A stretch of 64,000 nucleotides of DNA from JAFEDN01 sp963818985 (GTDB lineage Bacteria; Pseudomonadota; Gammaproteobacteria; Coxiellales; Coxiellaceae). Location: contig CAWFUJ010000010.1 in NCBI GenBank assembly GCA_963818985.1, forward strand, positions 310,001 to 374,000. Reading direction: 5' to 3'. Of the stretch, positions 1 through 9,033 are shown in pieces. The notes under the pieces are model-generated. The model searched no databases. It was not told the origin of the DNA and was given only the letters and a program-made list of their open reading frames with translations. The position numbers and the translations under genes were made by a program. The first letter of the stretch is position 1, and every line of letters starts with the position of its first letter.

Positions 1-297
1 TTGCTGATTTTTATGAATGAAATGATGCTTGCGCCCTCGTCTGCTTATTTAAAAAATTTATTTGCGGTTGAGTATCGATATCGAGCCATATCTTTAAGTT
101 TTGGTTTAGGTATGTCAGTGATAGGTGGGCTCACCCCCATCGTCGAAAATTTTCTTTATCGTTTTGCGGGACATTTTCAGGCGGCATCGATATGGTTAAT
201 CATCATCAGTATATGCACTTTTTTTACTATACATTTTTTAGGGAAAAAACAGGCATCGGAACAAAAATCCTTAATTCTTCACCAAGTACCTCAATAG
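1..297 (+). CDS. MFS transporter, C-terminal end (partial)
   Basis: The frame is open from the left edge of the window, so only the last ~98 residues are seen. They contain a loop with a Gly-Gly-x-Thr-Pro stretch (GGLTPIVENFLY) followed by a hydrophobic segment (IWLIIISICTFFTIHFLG) and a short polar tail, which is the usual ending of major facilitator superfamily permeases of the proline/betaine or metabolite:proton symporter type. Substrate cannot be told from this fragment. The gene converges with the DUF4239-type gene on the opposite strand, with a GC-rich hairpin between them. Confidence 0.7.
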   Translation: MLIFMNEMMLAPSSAYLKNLFAVEYRYRAISLSFGLGMSVIGGLTPIVENFLYRFAGHFQAASIWLIIISICTFFTIHFLGKKQASEQKSLILHQVPQ

Positions 298-308
298 ATA
301 TCCTTACC

Positions 309-326
309 CTCTCCCGGGCGGGAGAG
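309..326. terminator. GC-rich hairpin between convergent genes
   Basis: CTCTCCC-GGGC-GGGAGAG forms a perfect 7-bp stem with a 4-nt loop, 12 bases after the MFS stop and 19 before the stop of the minus-strand gene. There is no clear U-run on either side, so a terminator role is inferred from position only. Confidence 0.4.
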
Positions 327-344
327 TGGGCGTATTGAACCAAG

Positions 345-1112
345 TTACAAAGTCTCAGGCCCGATTCTATGTAGACTTTCGATGAATATTTCTTTTTTTA
401 CATGTAAATCTTTACCAAAAGGATTATCTAATAGATATATCAATAATAAAATCGCGGTGATTAATAAAGTTAATCCACCGGTAATAAACGCTTGCGACCA
501 TTGATGTTCCATGCCAAAAAAAAGTGGAAGGCTAATGACGAGTATGCCCCCACCAATCAATATGACCCATATCACCTTAGGCACCGATACGGCCGAATGG
601 AAAATTCTGATTCTTCGCACTTCACGAGCATCTGATAAGAGACGCAAGGTTTCAGAAAAAATAGCTGCTTCACCTAAATTCTGCGGTCTATAGCGTAAAA
701 AAATGGTTTGTAAATGAGTAAAGTTGGCTGCGGTTTGCGGACTTAGCTTGCCTTTGCTCATGGTTTTCCATTCTTGATTTATCACCGATTTCATATAGTT
801 TTCAAGATCGGTTTGAATTTGCTGGCGCATAGGCTCTGGAAAAGCCGGTGATAATTGTGCTATCACCAGTAAACTTGAAACCTCTTGTTGCATTTCTTCG
901 CCGACCTGATTGAATTGAGTCCAGACAACGGAGACCACAAAGGCCAAAAAAACGCCGTAAATAACGCCTTCTTGAAGGAAAATGGTAAAGGCCACTTCAT
1001 GATGCTTTTGCAAAAAACTGATATGTACATATCGCCGCACAATAAAAACCATGGCGCCCGCTAATAATGCCGCTAAAAGCAAAATCAAAATTGCAGTTTT
1101 ATATGTCATCAA
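345..1112 (-). CDS. DUF4239-family (bestrophin-like) membrane protein
   Basis: A ~255-residue membrane protein. An N-terminal membrane segment (ILILLLAALLAGAMVFIV) is followed by a second (VIYGVFLAFVVSVVWTQF) running into a helical soluble region with the pattern EEMQQEV...LENYMKSVINQEW, typical of the DUF4239 family. After the motif AREVRRIRIF two more membrane segments occur near residues 178-198 and 208-228, then the family-typical LLDNPFGKDL tail. Function of the family is not established; it has been compared with bestrophin channels. Start is either TTG at 1112 or ATG at 1109; the nearest AGGAG is about 12-15 bases upstream, so the exact start is open. Confidence 0.75.
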   Translation of the reverse strand: MMTYKTAILILLLAALLAGAMVFIVRRYVHISFLQKHHEVAFTIFLQEGVIYGVFLAFVVSVVWTQFNQVGEEMQQEVSSLLVIAQLSPAFPEPMRQQIQTDLENYMKSVINQEWKTMSKGKLSPQTAANFTHLQTIFLRYRPQNLGEAAIFSETLRLLSDAREVRRIRIFHSAVSVPKVIWVILIGGGILVISLPLFFGMEHQWSQAFITGGLTLLITAILLLIYLLDNPFGKDLHVKKEIFIESLHRIGPETL

Positions 1113-1136
1113 TCTATGTTCTCACTCCTTGAATGG

Positions 1137-1852
1137 TTAAGTGACACTCATGCCACCATCCACCATATTTAAGGATCCAGTTACATAGTCATTGGACATT
1201 AAATAAATAGCGGTTTTTGCCACTTCTTCAGCTGCTGCAAAGCGTTTAATTAACAAATTTTTTTTATAAGTTTCAAATACCCGTTTAACTTGATCTTTGC
1301 CCATATCTTCAAATAACGGGGTCATGGTAATTCCAGGTGAAATCACATTCACGCGTACCGGGGCTAGAGCGATAGCCAAAGCACGTGACAAGCCTTCAAC
1401 TGCTGAATTAAGTGCAGTCAGGATCGTGGTATCTTTATTAGGTTTTTGGCTTGCAGAGCCGGAATATAAGGTGATAGAGCTTTTTTATTTAAAAGATTCA
1501 TCGCATATTTAATGACTGTATACGGGCCCCAAAATTTACTATCGAAGGAGTATTTAGCATCTTCAATGGATAAGGTATCGAGACTGCCAAAACGGACTTC
1601 ACTACCCGGTAATTGCAAATGATCGAAAGAGCCAATTTTTTCAAAAAAGGCTTTAATTGTCTTTTCACGTAATAAATCTAATTGAAAAGTCTCAGTGGAA
1701 TTGTTTAATGCGCGTTTGGCTTTGGCTAATTTCTCGGCGGAGCGACTGGCAATAATTACTTTTGCTCCTTCATTAATAGCCGCTTTCGCAACTGCCAATC
1801 CTATTCCAGAACTGCCGCCGATAATAACAATTTTTTTGTCCTTAAACAGCAC
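1137..1852 (-). pseudogene. short-chain dehydrogenase/reductase, broken by a frameshift
   Basis: The N-terminal part (GTG start at 1852, with AGGAG about 8 bases upstream) has the SDR cofactor motif GGSSGIG near residues 12-18 and an ASRS segment typical of NADP binding. The C-terminal part in another frame has RVNVISPGITMTPLF and the closing YVTGSLNMVDGGMSVT signature. The frames meet at an A-run read as AATAAAAAAGCTC (about 1479-1487): restoring one base gives ...NKKGSITLYSGSASQKPNKDT..., the expected middle of the fold. The usual catalytic YxxxK is not seen (NSAVEGLSRAL lies where it should be), so even an intact version may be atypical. The break may be real or a homopolymer sequencing error. 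Divergent from the aldo/keto reductase gene. Confidence 0.75.
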
Positions 1853-1943
1853 AAGTATCTCCTAGTGTTTTTATTAATTTAACCACAATCGTTGAGCTTT
1901 TTATAGTATATTATCTCGAGTAAATAAAAAGGAAGAGGAATCT

Positions 1944-2771
1944 ATGAATGAGACAAACTTTCCCAAGATAATTTATGGGACTGCTTGGAAAGAAAATGCG
2001 ACTGCTGCATTAGTGGAAATGGCAATTTTATCTGGTTTTAGAGCTATTGATACCGCTAATCAACCCAGACATTATTCAGAATCTTTGGTAGGGGACGCTT
2101 TGCTGAAATTAAAATCACAAGGTATTTCCCGAGATATGATGTTTTTACAAACTAAATTTACTTCACCAAATGGACATGATCAACGCATACCGTACGATCC
2201 AAGCGCGGATATTCCAACACAGATTGAAACTTCATTTCGATCTTCTTTAAAACATTTACATACGGATTATTTGGATTCTTATCTTTTGCATGGTCCTTAT
2301 TCACGTTATGGTCTGAATGAACAAGATTGGCAAGCCTGGAAGACCATAGAGAAGTTATACACAGCTGGAAACACCAAGCAAATCGGGATCAGCAATGTCA
2401 ATATCACTCAATTACAAGCCCTGGTAGAAAAAGCAGAAATTAAGCCTATGATTGTTCAAAATCGCTGTTATGCTGAGTTAGGTTGGGATAAGGAGATTCG
2501 TGAATTTTGTCAGACCTATCAAATCATATATCAGGGATTTTCATTATTGACTGCAAATATGGAAATTTTAAGTCATAAAAAAATTATGATGATCGCACAA
2601 CGATTACAGAAAACGCCGGCACAAGTAATTTTAAGATTTGCCAGCCTAATAGGAATCGTCCCTTTGACCGGCACCACCAACAAATCGCATATGCAGCAGG
2701 ACTTGCAAATATTTGACTTTGACTTGCCTGAGGAAGAAATCGCTGCTATTGAAATGTGTGGTGTTTATTAA
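1944..2771 (+). CDS. aldo/keto reductase family oxidoreductase
   Basis: A 275-residue NADPH-dependent carbonyl reductase-type protein. The catalytic tetrad of the AKR barrel can be placed: Asp36 (FRAIDTA), Tyr44 (HYSESLVG), Lys71 (FLQTKF) and His116 (SYLLHGP). Further family signatures are IGISNVN (phosphate-side barrel strand) and VPLTGTTNKSHMQQDL (NADP-binding end). ATG at 1944 is preceded by GGAAGAGGAA. The length is normal for single-domain AKRs. The gene is divergent from the broken SDR, sharing a 91-bp intergenic region that presumably carries both promoters. Substrate unknown. Confidence 0.85.
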   Translation: MNETNFPKIIYGTAWKENATAALVEMAILSGFRAIDTANQPRHYSESLVGDALLKLKSQGISRDMMFLQTKFTSPNGHDQRIPYDPSADIPTQIETSFRSSLKHLHTDYLDSYLLHGPYSRYGLNEQDWQAWKTIEKLYTAGNTKQIGISNVNITQLQALVEKAEIKPMIVQNRCYAELGWDKEIREFCQTYQIIYQGFSLLTANMEILSHKKIMMIAQRLQKTPAQVILRFASLIGIVPLTGTTNKSHMQQDLQIFDFDLPEEEIAAIEMCGVY

Positions 2772-2815
2772 ATCTGACTACCTCAGAATCCTTTGATTTT
2801 CCCCTATCAAATAAA

Positions 2816-2846
2816 ATTGATTTTATATATTCTATATAAAATCAAT
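2816..2846. repeat. perfect AT-rich inverted repeat
   Basis: ATTGATTTTATATA and its exact reverse complement flank a 3-nt loop (14-bp arms). It lies 45 bases after the aldo/keto reductase and 140 bases before the next gene. There is no U-run; it could be an operator or a weak terminator. Confidence 0.45.
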
Positions 2847-2986
2847 AGCTTATAATTAATTACTATAAAGAATGGCAGGTTTCACCCTTAAATTGTATAT
2901 AAAATTTACTTATTCTGGTTAATATTAAGATTATTTTAATATAGGTTGTTTATACTTCAACAAAAAAAGAGGGGAAGAAGGGAAGT

Positions 2987-4192
2987 ATGAAGAAACCAGA
3001 AGTACAATCAAGTAGCGAAGACTTAGAGTTACAATCTAAAATTTTAAATAAAAAAGAACAGGATAACAAAGCAATTGATCTAGCCATGAAGCTAGCTATT
3101 AAGCGAGCCATTAAGTATTTAGAACGTTTGCAAAAAAAGGAAGAATCAGTATTTTGGCAGATGATCAGTAAAATGATTAGAGAATTAAAAAACTATCGTA
3201 AGCCAATAATTGGAAGTAATTATATCGCAGATTTGAAATTGATTGCTAATTTGGTGAATGATACTAATGAAGATCCTGCTAATATTAAAGATCAAGTTAA
3301 TCAGATTTTATCAATTCCATCTTCATCGCCTTTAAGGCCTCTAGCATTGGTTGCATCTGCATTTTTTACTTATGAAACTGAGACTGTAAACGAAACTTTA
3401 AAACCAGATGCTCGTATTAGTATTGCCCAAACGTTGTTAAGAAGCAAAAGCATACAACAAGCGAGTGAAAATTTAGAAGCTTTATTAAATAATCATTATA
3501 ACCCAACAAACATTCTTCCACAGGAAAAAAGTTCTACTGGCAAAGAGCTATTAATTGATGCTAAGGTTACAGCATTTCCGCTGCCGGCGCCTCCTCCTCC
3601 GCGTCCTGTTACTATGCTTGATCAATATGACCGCGTTGTACAAATACTAAAAGATGATAAAGCAGATTTGGTAAAAGTGAATGATGCGGTTAGAGAATTT
3701 ATGGGCAGACATGGGGCAGCATTGGATCTAGCACAAAAAAACCTCCTAAATGATTTAATTGATGAAAAGCTTCCTTCTACAGATTTTCTAAAAAAATTTC
3801 CAATTCTGAGTAAGAATATACTTGGAGAGAATGTTAATCCAATTAATATTTATTATTTTATAATTACCACTAAAGCAGATGCATTTTTAGATGGGTATGT
3901 TTCTAGAATGGGTGAAAAGTTCGGTAATAATTATGGCGACAGGTACGACTTTTACAAAGAATTATTAACCAAGAAATATTTATCAACTTTGGGTAGTCGC
4001 GATGATCTTAATAAGACAGCGAAGACTATTTTGTTTAAAGAAGCGAAATTGGAAAATAAGGCTAAGCTTGGTTCTATAGAGAGAAAAATTTCAATCGTAA
4101 ATAGTGATGAAACGCTATTAGCGATTACCATGATACTTTATTATGGAACTTGTGAGAATCAATCTTGGTATAGTCGTTCAAAGTTCATTTAA
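2987..4192 (+). CDS. hypothetical protein, N-terminal part of a frameshifted gene
   Basis: The product is not recognised. ATG at 2987 follows a purine-rich GGGGAAGAAGGGAAG leader. The 401 residues are mostly helical and charged, with Lys/Glu-rich N-terminus and a proline-rich linker (PLPAPPPPRP, about residues 199-208) separating two helical parts, an architecture common among secreted effectors of Legionella-like bacteria. The frame ends in 19 residues that look like read-through (YYGTCENQSWYSRSKFI), while the next frame continues with similar character from 4143. Most likely one ~620-residue gene was split by a single-base indel between about 4134 and 4192. An effector role is only inferred. 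Confidence 0.55.
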   Translation: MKKPEVQSSSEDLELQSKILNKKEQDNKAIDLAMKLAIKRAIKYLERLQKKEESVFWQMISKMIRELKNYRKPIIGSNYIADLKLIANLVNDTNEDPANIKDQVNQILSIPSSSPLRPLALVASAFFTYETETVNETLKPDARISIAQTLLRSKSIQQASENLEALLNNHYNPTNILPQEKSSTGKELLIDAKVTAFPLPAPPPPRPVTMLDQYDRVVQILKDDKADLVKVNDAVREFMGRHGAALDLAQKNLLNDLIDEKLPSTDFLKKFPILSKNILGENVNPINIYYFIITTKADAFLDGYVSRMGEKFGNNYGDRYDFYKELLTKKYLSTLGSRDDLNKTAKTILFKEAKLENKAKLGSIERKISIVNSDETLLAITMILYYGTCENQSWYSRSKFI

Positions 4193-4859
4193 TTTTTCTG
4201 ATCGTCTTGCTTTAGCAAAGGCTATTTTTGGAGCGAATTATGGTATCCTTACGAGTGATATTAAAGATAAATGTTTTATAAGCTTTTATCATAAAGTTTT
4301 AAAAGCGATAGAATTCCGCAATACGCTAACTTCAGCCGTTGAAAACTCCATCCTTGACAAAAACAAATGTCAACAAGTAGCGCAAGAAGCTATGCTGAGA
4401 AGAGAAGACTTTTTATCGACGAAGTCCGCACCTTATCCCGTTGCTTTTAAACGTGCTTTACTTGAGCAAATCATCCGCGAAATTTATTATAACGATGATA
4501 TCTTGAAACAATTAGATATATCTGGAAGCACAATTAAATATTATCGACTAATACTTGATGCAACACTTAGTGAACAAGAAGATAAAAGAGCAATTTATGG
4601 AATTTTAGACTTTGCCAAAAACGTGTTTAATAATCCTTATAAGGCGCCATCTTTTAAAGATAATAATTTTTTTAATAAAAATATTAAGGCTGAGGAGCAT
4701 CGATTAAAACTGAATTTAGAAGTTCGGTTGGCGCAAGTTTTTGGTGAGGTCAATCATAACTCTAACATGGGTACAAATTTTCGCAATAAATTTGATGCAA
4801 TGCATAAAGTTTTTCAAGCTGATGACGAGCTGGTGTTTGACCCTAACTATACGTTATAG
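4143..4859 (+). CDS. hypothetical protein, C-terminal part of the same frameshifted gene
   Basis: 238 residues in the +1 frame relative to the upstream part, overlapping it by 50 bases. The composition (helical, rich in K, E, N and L) matches the upstream half, and there is no convincing ribosome binding site before the ATG at 4143, which supports a split gene rather than a separate one. No family recognised. The sequence ends with a normal stop 110 bases before the convergent NIF3-like gene. Confidence 0.5.
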   Translation: MELVRINLGIVVQSSFNFSDRLALAKAIFGANYGILTSDIKDKCFISFYHKVLKAIEFRNTLTSAVENSILDKNKCQQVAQEAMLRREDFLSTKSAPYPVAFKRALLEQIIREIYYNDDILKQLDISGSTIKYYRLILDATLSEQEDKRAIYGILDFAKNVFNNPYKAPSFKDNNFFNKNIKAEEHRLKLNLEVRLAQVFGEVNHNSNMGTNFRNKFDAMHKVFQADDELVFDPNYTL

Positions 4860-4969
4860 CTGGATAAATCCAAAAAATAGAGCCTTCGGTCAGACATTAT
4901 AATCATTACGCAAATTTAAGTTAGGAGCTACGGGGAATTCATAATGGGAATCCTCCGATTTCTGCCTAT

Positions 4970-5281
4970 TTAGATTTGATTAATTTTATGAACGACATAG
5001 GCTGGAACTTCGTAAGGATGACTTTCGAGTAAAGCAGCAATGACCTCTTTTAGATTTTCCTCTTCACAAACCATTTCTACTTTGTACTCTTCAATCTGTT
5101 CAATTGAATTTTCCTTACCTATATAAGGTTGACTTCCAGGTAATGCTCGAAATTGGCCGGTCCCTAGTGTCTGCCAGCAGCAGCAATCATAATTTCCTAA
5201 ACGCCCAGCACCTTTGGCAAAAAGCGCTGACTTAACGCGTTCGAGATGGGATTCAGGCACGTAAAAAATAATTGAATACAT
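4970..5281 (-). CDS. NIF3/YqfO-like small protein
   Basis: 103 residues that match the stand-alone form of the middle (PII/CutA-like) domain found in NIF3/YqfO proteins: MYSIIFYVPESHLERVKSALFAKGAGRLGNYD..., then FRALPGSQPYIG, and the closing ESHPYEVPAYVV. Two or three adjacent cysteines (CCCW, residues ~33-36) stand in the loop where metal binding is often suggested. The fold is known; the cellular role is not settled (metal or nucleotide sensing are proposals). ATG at 5281. Single gene converging with the frameshifted hypothetical. Confidence 0.8.
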   Translation of the reverse strand: MYSIIFYVPESHLERVKSALFAKGAGRLGNYDCCCWQTLGTGQFRALPGSQPYIGKENSIEQIEEYKVEMVCEEENLKEVIAALLESHPYEVPAYVVHKINQI

Positions 5282-5395
5282 AAAACCATTTTTTCATTTT
5301 TTTTAGCAAAAGTCAAAATAGATATTAGAGGGTAGAATGATTTTCTAGATATGTGGAAGCCCTGATCATCACTCCCGTTATCTAGCCAGTTGAGT

Positions 5396-5401
5396 TATAA
5401 T
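5396..5401 (+). promoter_or_regulatory. probable -10 element (TATAAT)
   Basis: A consensus TATAAT lies about 59 bases before the ATG at 5460; no good -35 is visible 17 bases upstream. GGAG at 5449-5452 is the ribosome binding site and decides the start at 5460 rather than the in-frame TTG at 5448. Confidence 0.35.
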
Positions 5402-5459
5402 AGAAAGCGTAACGAATCATAATATGCTGAAAATGTCATAACTGTTATTGGAGATAGAA

Positions 5460-6293
5460 ATGAGCAAAGTAGTTGAAACTGCAGAAGAAATAAAGGTGAA
5501 GGCAAGATTGGAACTGGAATCAATTCAAGGGCCGCCGAAACTATCACCTATTTCAGCAAAAATGTATTTGCATCAATTATCTTCCCAACAACCGTCCAGT
5601 GCAGTGAGTGATTTTTTATCTTTATTTGATCTTCCAAGGGAACTTTCTTTAGACGTTTTTAAGGCCGGAATTCAAAAATTTGTCCAATGCGCTAATCTAA
5701 ATTCTTCAAAACGGCAAGAATTTTATGGTAATCCTTACTTGGGGTTGCACTATCGAAACGATTTGGCACGGCAGTGGAACAGGGAAAATCCTGAAAAGAG
5801 CATTAGATCAGAACAGCTGGTTTCTTTTTGTCCTAAGGGCTGGGAAATTGTTTTTCTAAAAAGTTATCCCGTTTTGGTTTATAAAGGTAATAAACCCAGT
5901 CAAGCTTTAAATCAATTGCTGCAAGGCCCGACTATAGTGGATTGCGGACAATTATGTAAATTGGCCATTATCTTTGGAGCTCGTTACATACTAGGAAATA
6001 ATTTTGATAAGTACTACGGTAAAACTCCGTTGTTCATTACGCCGATATTTGATGAACCTATTAAAAATCCTTTAGAACCTATAGGTAACCCATGGTATCC
6101 ATTTTTCCGCAAAGTAGCCTTCAGTGAGCTTAAAACCTCTCCCACCTCGGTTTATAAGACGTATGTGTATAATCATCCTGATTATCAGATAAAACATCCG
6201 GCCGGTTTTTATGACGGAGAAAATTGCTTGGTTATGGACGGTAAATATATGATCTTTGATCCTCCTTTTAGAAAATACTACGGATTTCACTAG
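5460..6293 (+). CDS. hypothetical protein with a DCG-type cysteine motif, N-terminal part of a frameshifted gene
   Basis: 277 residues from the ATG at 5460 (GGAG seven bases upstream). The fold is not recognised with certainty. A segment GPTIVDCGQLCKLAIIFGARYILG (about residues 158-181) has an Asp-Cys-Gly core at the start of a helix, as in papain-like or transglutaminase-like cysteine enzymes; downstream His-rich loops (NHPDYQIKHPAGFYDGENCLVMDG) could supply the rest of an active site. This is only a resemblance. The frame ends 38 bases into the next one, and the sequence reads naturally across the junction (PPF to LENTTDFTRENVEQLLWQQ), so the two parts are probably one gene of ~830 codons broken at about 6256-6293. 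Confidence 0.5.
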   Translation: MSKVVETAEEIKVKARLELESIQGPPKLSPISAKMYLHQLSSQQPSSAVSDFLSLFDLPRELSLDVFKAGIQKFVQCANLNSSKRQEFYGNPYLGLHYRNDLARQWNRENPEKSIRSEQLVSFCPKGWEIVFLKSYPVLVYKGNKPSQALNQLLQGPTIVDCGQLCKLAIIFGARYILGNNFDKYYGKTPLFITPIFDEPIKNPLEPIGNPWYPFFRKVAFSELKTSPTSVYKTYVYNHPDYQIKHPAGFYDGENCLVMDGKYMIFDPPFRKYYGFH

Positions 6294-7959
6294 AGAAAAT
6301 GTCGAACAATTGTTATGGCAACAATTTAACAAAAAACCCGATGAGCATGATCAAAATACTTTGCATTTATATGCGGAAAATCCAACCGTTGTCCATATCA
6401 AACTTAAAAAAACTTATGAGGAATTGATATCTTTAGCAAGAAAATTTTCTGATATTCAATTGGATGAGAAGGTTTGGAAGTTAGCAGTTCCAAAAGCTGA
6501 TGAAGACATTTTGTTATTTGATTTTGACTATTTTTGTGCTTGGGTTAAAAAGAATGAAACTCCTTCGCTGACAGTTGAATACACGCCGCAGGACGAAGCA
6601 AAGTTAATTTTACCTTTAGAACTCATAGAAAAATTTCCTTACGAAAATAGAAAGATGTCATTCGCAACTTTTAAAGTAAATTCACCACTTCAGGCTAAGA
6701 TCAGGAAAGTTGCTTTAAAATTTTGTGCCGATATCATGCATGGGAAGTCTTGTTGTGTGATTTTTTCAGGTCAAGCAGGTATTGGCAAAACAACCGCCGC
6801 GGTCTGCTGCGCTAAAGAATTGGCTCTTAGAAAAAAGTTTTTATGGATTTCTGAAGGAATTGTCAACAGTTGGGTAGATAAAGCCACTGATTTTGCTGAT
6901 GTTCCTATCTGCAGAGAGAAAATCCGCTCATTGTTGACTGATGACATAGAGGTGGTATTTTTAGATGATATTAATCTAAACGGATATGCAGGCGAGACTT
7001 TGTTGGCAGAACTATACTCCTGGTATGTCGTTCATCCAAGAAAAGGTTTGTTGATTACTTCGAATGTAGATATCAATTTCGAAAAATGCTTTGGCGTTAC
7101 AGCTTTCGGTGAAGTTCCTGTTCCATTTTTGAATTACAACTCAAAAAAATATGAAAACATCCTGATTTGTTCTGAACTTCGAGGAAATAGTTTAAGACCA
7201 CAGCCGAATTATAAAATAACTGATCTTTCTGATGAGCAAAAAATTGAAGCTTTATTAGGATGTCATTCGAAACACTCCATTGGTATCATAATTAGTTATG
7301 AAGCTTATCAGGCTAAAAAACACTTATTTAATCAAGATTTAGAATTTGTTCCGGCTATTGATGACAAACTTTTGGATTCTATCCGGTTTTCTTTACGATT
7401 TCAACATACCTCAATTGCAGATTCTAAAGAATTAGATGATGAACAAAAGAAATGGTTAGAGGAATTTATTTATTATGAAGATTCAGATTTTTTTGAAGCG
7501 GTTGCTCCACAGAAATGTATACGTGTCAAGCCTTTTGAAAAAACTGAACACGCTTTTATCGCTATTGAAATCCTCTCTGAATCTAGGATGGAAATTAATT
7601 CTGAATGCTTACGCCAAATGTGGAGAATTATTCATTATGTACATGACCATGGTGGTAAAAAACTTATCGTCATAAATAGAACTTCTTTTTCACCCTCTGT
7701 TTGCTTAGAAAAAATGAAGGAGAAGATTGATGGTCGCGAAAAAGAGCGAACCATTTCCAGAATGGATACTATATTTTTCTCCCCTGATTTAACAACAACT
7801 GCAATGATGTGTTCTTCAGGCAAGAGTATAATTTCGAGCAGTTCTCCGTCGTTGTTTATTCATAAAACAGGGGCAATTAAAACTATTCCCGATAAAGTGA
7901 TGGGAGAGGCTTTAACGGAGGTAGATTCTAAAACAACCGAATCTAACAGCATAGGCTGA
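6256..7959 (+). CDS. P-loop ATPase-domain protein, C-terminal part of a frameshifted gene
   Basis: 567 residues from a TTG. A DnaC/IstB-like AAA segment is present: Walker A GQAGIGKTT (residues ~171-179), Walker B VVFLDDIN (~233-240) and a sensor-like LLITSNVD (~258-265). The C-terminal 250 residues are not recognised. No good ribosome binding site precedes the TTG, supporting a frameshift from the gene at 5460. A fusion of a Cys-type domain to an AAA ATPase is unusual and may represent an effector with its own NTP switch. Biological role unknown. Confidence 0.55.
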   Translation: MILLLENTTDFTRENVEQLLWQQFNKKPDEHDQNTLHLYAENPTVVHIKLKKTYEELISLARKFSDIQLDEKVWKLAVPKADEDILLFDFDYFCAWVKKNETPSLTVEYTPQDEAKLILPLELIEKFPYENRKMSFATFKVNSPLQAKIRKVALKFCADIMHGKSCCVIFSGQAGIGKTTAAVCCAKELALRKKFLWISEGIVNSWVDKATDFADVPICREKIRSLLTDDIEVVFLDDINLNGYAGETLLAELYSWYVVHPRKGLLITSNVDINFEKCFGVTAFGEVPVPFLNYNSKKYENILICSELRGNSLRPQPNYKITDLSDEQKIEALLGCHSKHSIGIIISYEAYQAKKHLFNQDLEFVPAIDDKLLDSIRFSLRFQHTSIADSKELDDEQKKWLEEFIYYEDSDFFEAVAPQKCIRVKPFEKTEHAFIAIEILSESRMEINSECLRQMWRIIHYVHDHGGKKLIVINRTSFSPSVCLEKMKEKIDGREKERTISRMDTIFFSPDLTTTAMMCSSGKSIISSSSPSLFIHKTGAIKTIPDKVMGEALTEVDSKTTESNSIG

Positions 7960-7997
7960 AGCCGATACTGCCGGGAGAGAGGATTCCTAAGAAAGCT

Positions 7998-8012
7998 GCG
8001 GGAATTTAATTA
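7998..8012. repeat. att-like direct repeat, copy 1 (GCGGGAATTTAATTA)
   Basis: 15-base sequence repeated exactly at 10229-10243 and with two mismatches at 13683-13697. The copies bound the Fic/Rieske module and the AAA/Toprim module, and the third lies beside an integrase remnant, suggesting attachment-site scars. Confidence 0.45.
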
Positions 8013-8598
8013 CAAATATTTCTCTTTTTGCTTAAGTGGATATTTAGATGATACCGAGTGCTTTTTAGCTGGCCGACCTTAAGCAGAACCATTTTTTCTA
8101 CCAGATCCTGCAAATCACGTGTAGCAGTAGCGCGGGAAGCGCCGGTGATGCTGATATATTTTTCGGTGCTAAGGCCACCTTTGAAACCTTCCAATCCTTC
8201 ACGGAACATTTTTTCTAAAGCTTTTTCCTGCCGTTCATTTAATTGGTCTTTGATTTGGTCATACAGTTTTGTTTTTTCAATCAAGAAGTCAACCGTGTTT
8301 AGAGCATAATTTGCGCATTTAGTATAGTTTCAGCAAAATAAACTAACCAGTGGGTGATTTCGTTCTTCTGATTATTTAATTCCAGCGCTCTATAATAATC
8401 TTTTCGATGACTTTGAATTGTTTGCGAGAGGGCGATCAATGTTGGATTGCCAAGACATTCTGAAAGAGATTTTTCAGCGATGGCGCGCGCTATTCGGCCA
8501 TTACCATCCTCAAATGGATGAATACTGACAAAATATAAGTGGGCAATCCCGGCACGAGTCAATGCAGAGAGCGATTTTATAACTCGGTATTCTAGCAT
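8006..8598 (-). pseudogene. Fic-family AMPylase-like gene, truncated and frameshifted
   Basis: The upstream part (8299-8598) holds the Fic motif HPFEDGNGRIAR, the catalytic loop for transfer of AMP or similar groups to target proteins. The downstream part (8006-8284) is the winged-helix domain often found at the C-terminus of bacterial Fic proteins (ISITGASRATATRDLQDLVEKMVLLKVG). Restoring one base at about 8285-8298 joins them as ...ILNAQ-YALNTVDFLIEKTKLYD.... About the first half of a normal ~370-residue Fic protein is missing, including the usual inhibitory helix. The 5' end stops abruptly in non-coding, palindrome-rich DNA, so the gene is dead. Confidence 0.8.
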
Positions 8599-8719
8599 AT
8601 TATGAGTTATAAACCTAGATTTTATAACTCATCCCTGGATAATCTATAAGGTTGACATTGTATTACTAAGAGGGGTATCCACCAATAAACCCAAAAGTAA
8701 GTGTGAAATTTCTTTGAGG

Positions 8720-8731
8720 GAATTGAACCCA
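8720..8731. repeat. direct repeat gaattgaaccca, copy 1 (tRNA T-arm-like)
   Basis: The same 12 bases recur at 10336-10347. Read on the minus strand they give TGGGTTCAATTC, like a tRNA T-loop, the kind of sequence integrases use as attachment core. The two copies bracket the GC-rich Rieske gene. At 12 bases this could be chance. Confidence 0.3.
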
Positions 8732-8801
8732 TACCACGGGTAATAGGGGTGACTACCGCAAACCCTAATTGTTTTCTAAAAATTGGTTATGTACAATAAG
8801 C

Positions 8802-8835
8802 GCGCCCTACCAATAATAGGTTATTGGAAGGGCGC
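8802..8835. terminator. strong GC-rich hairpin
   Basis: GCGCCCTACCAATAA, a TAGG loop, and TTATTGGAAGGGCGC pair over 15 bp with one mismatch. It stands in the non-coding gap between the broken Fic gene and the GC-rich island. No U-run follows; a terminator or mobile-element end are both possible. Confidence 0.4.
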
Positions 8836-9033
8836 TAACCATGAGGCATTTATGGATACTCCCAGACTTGGCGATCTCGTCTCTCAACGCGTCGAGATGC
8901 CCTCTATGTAAGGGGTATCGGGTGCTCTATGAAGGCCCGCGTTGATGGATCGCTGGATAAAGGCGAAACGAAATACGGAACTGGCGCGCCAGCGCTAAGC
9001 TTCCGGCTACAAGAAACGACTTTGGAGGTCTCC

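Noticed and set aside
8715..8740. tRNA gene
   Set aside because: A T-arm-like GGGTTCAATTCCC is present on the minus strand, but no acceptor stem, D-arm or anticodon arm can be folded around it.
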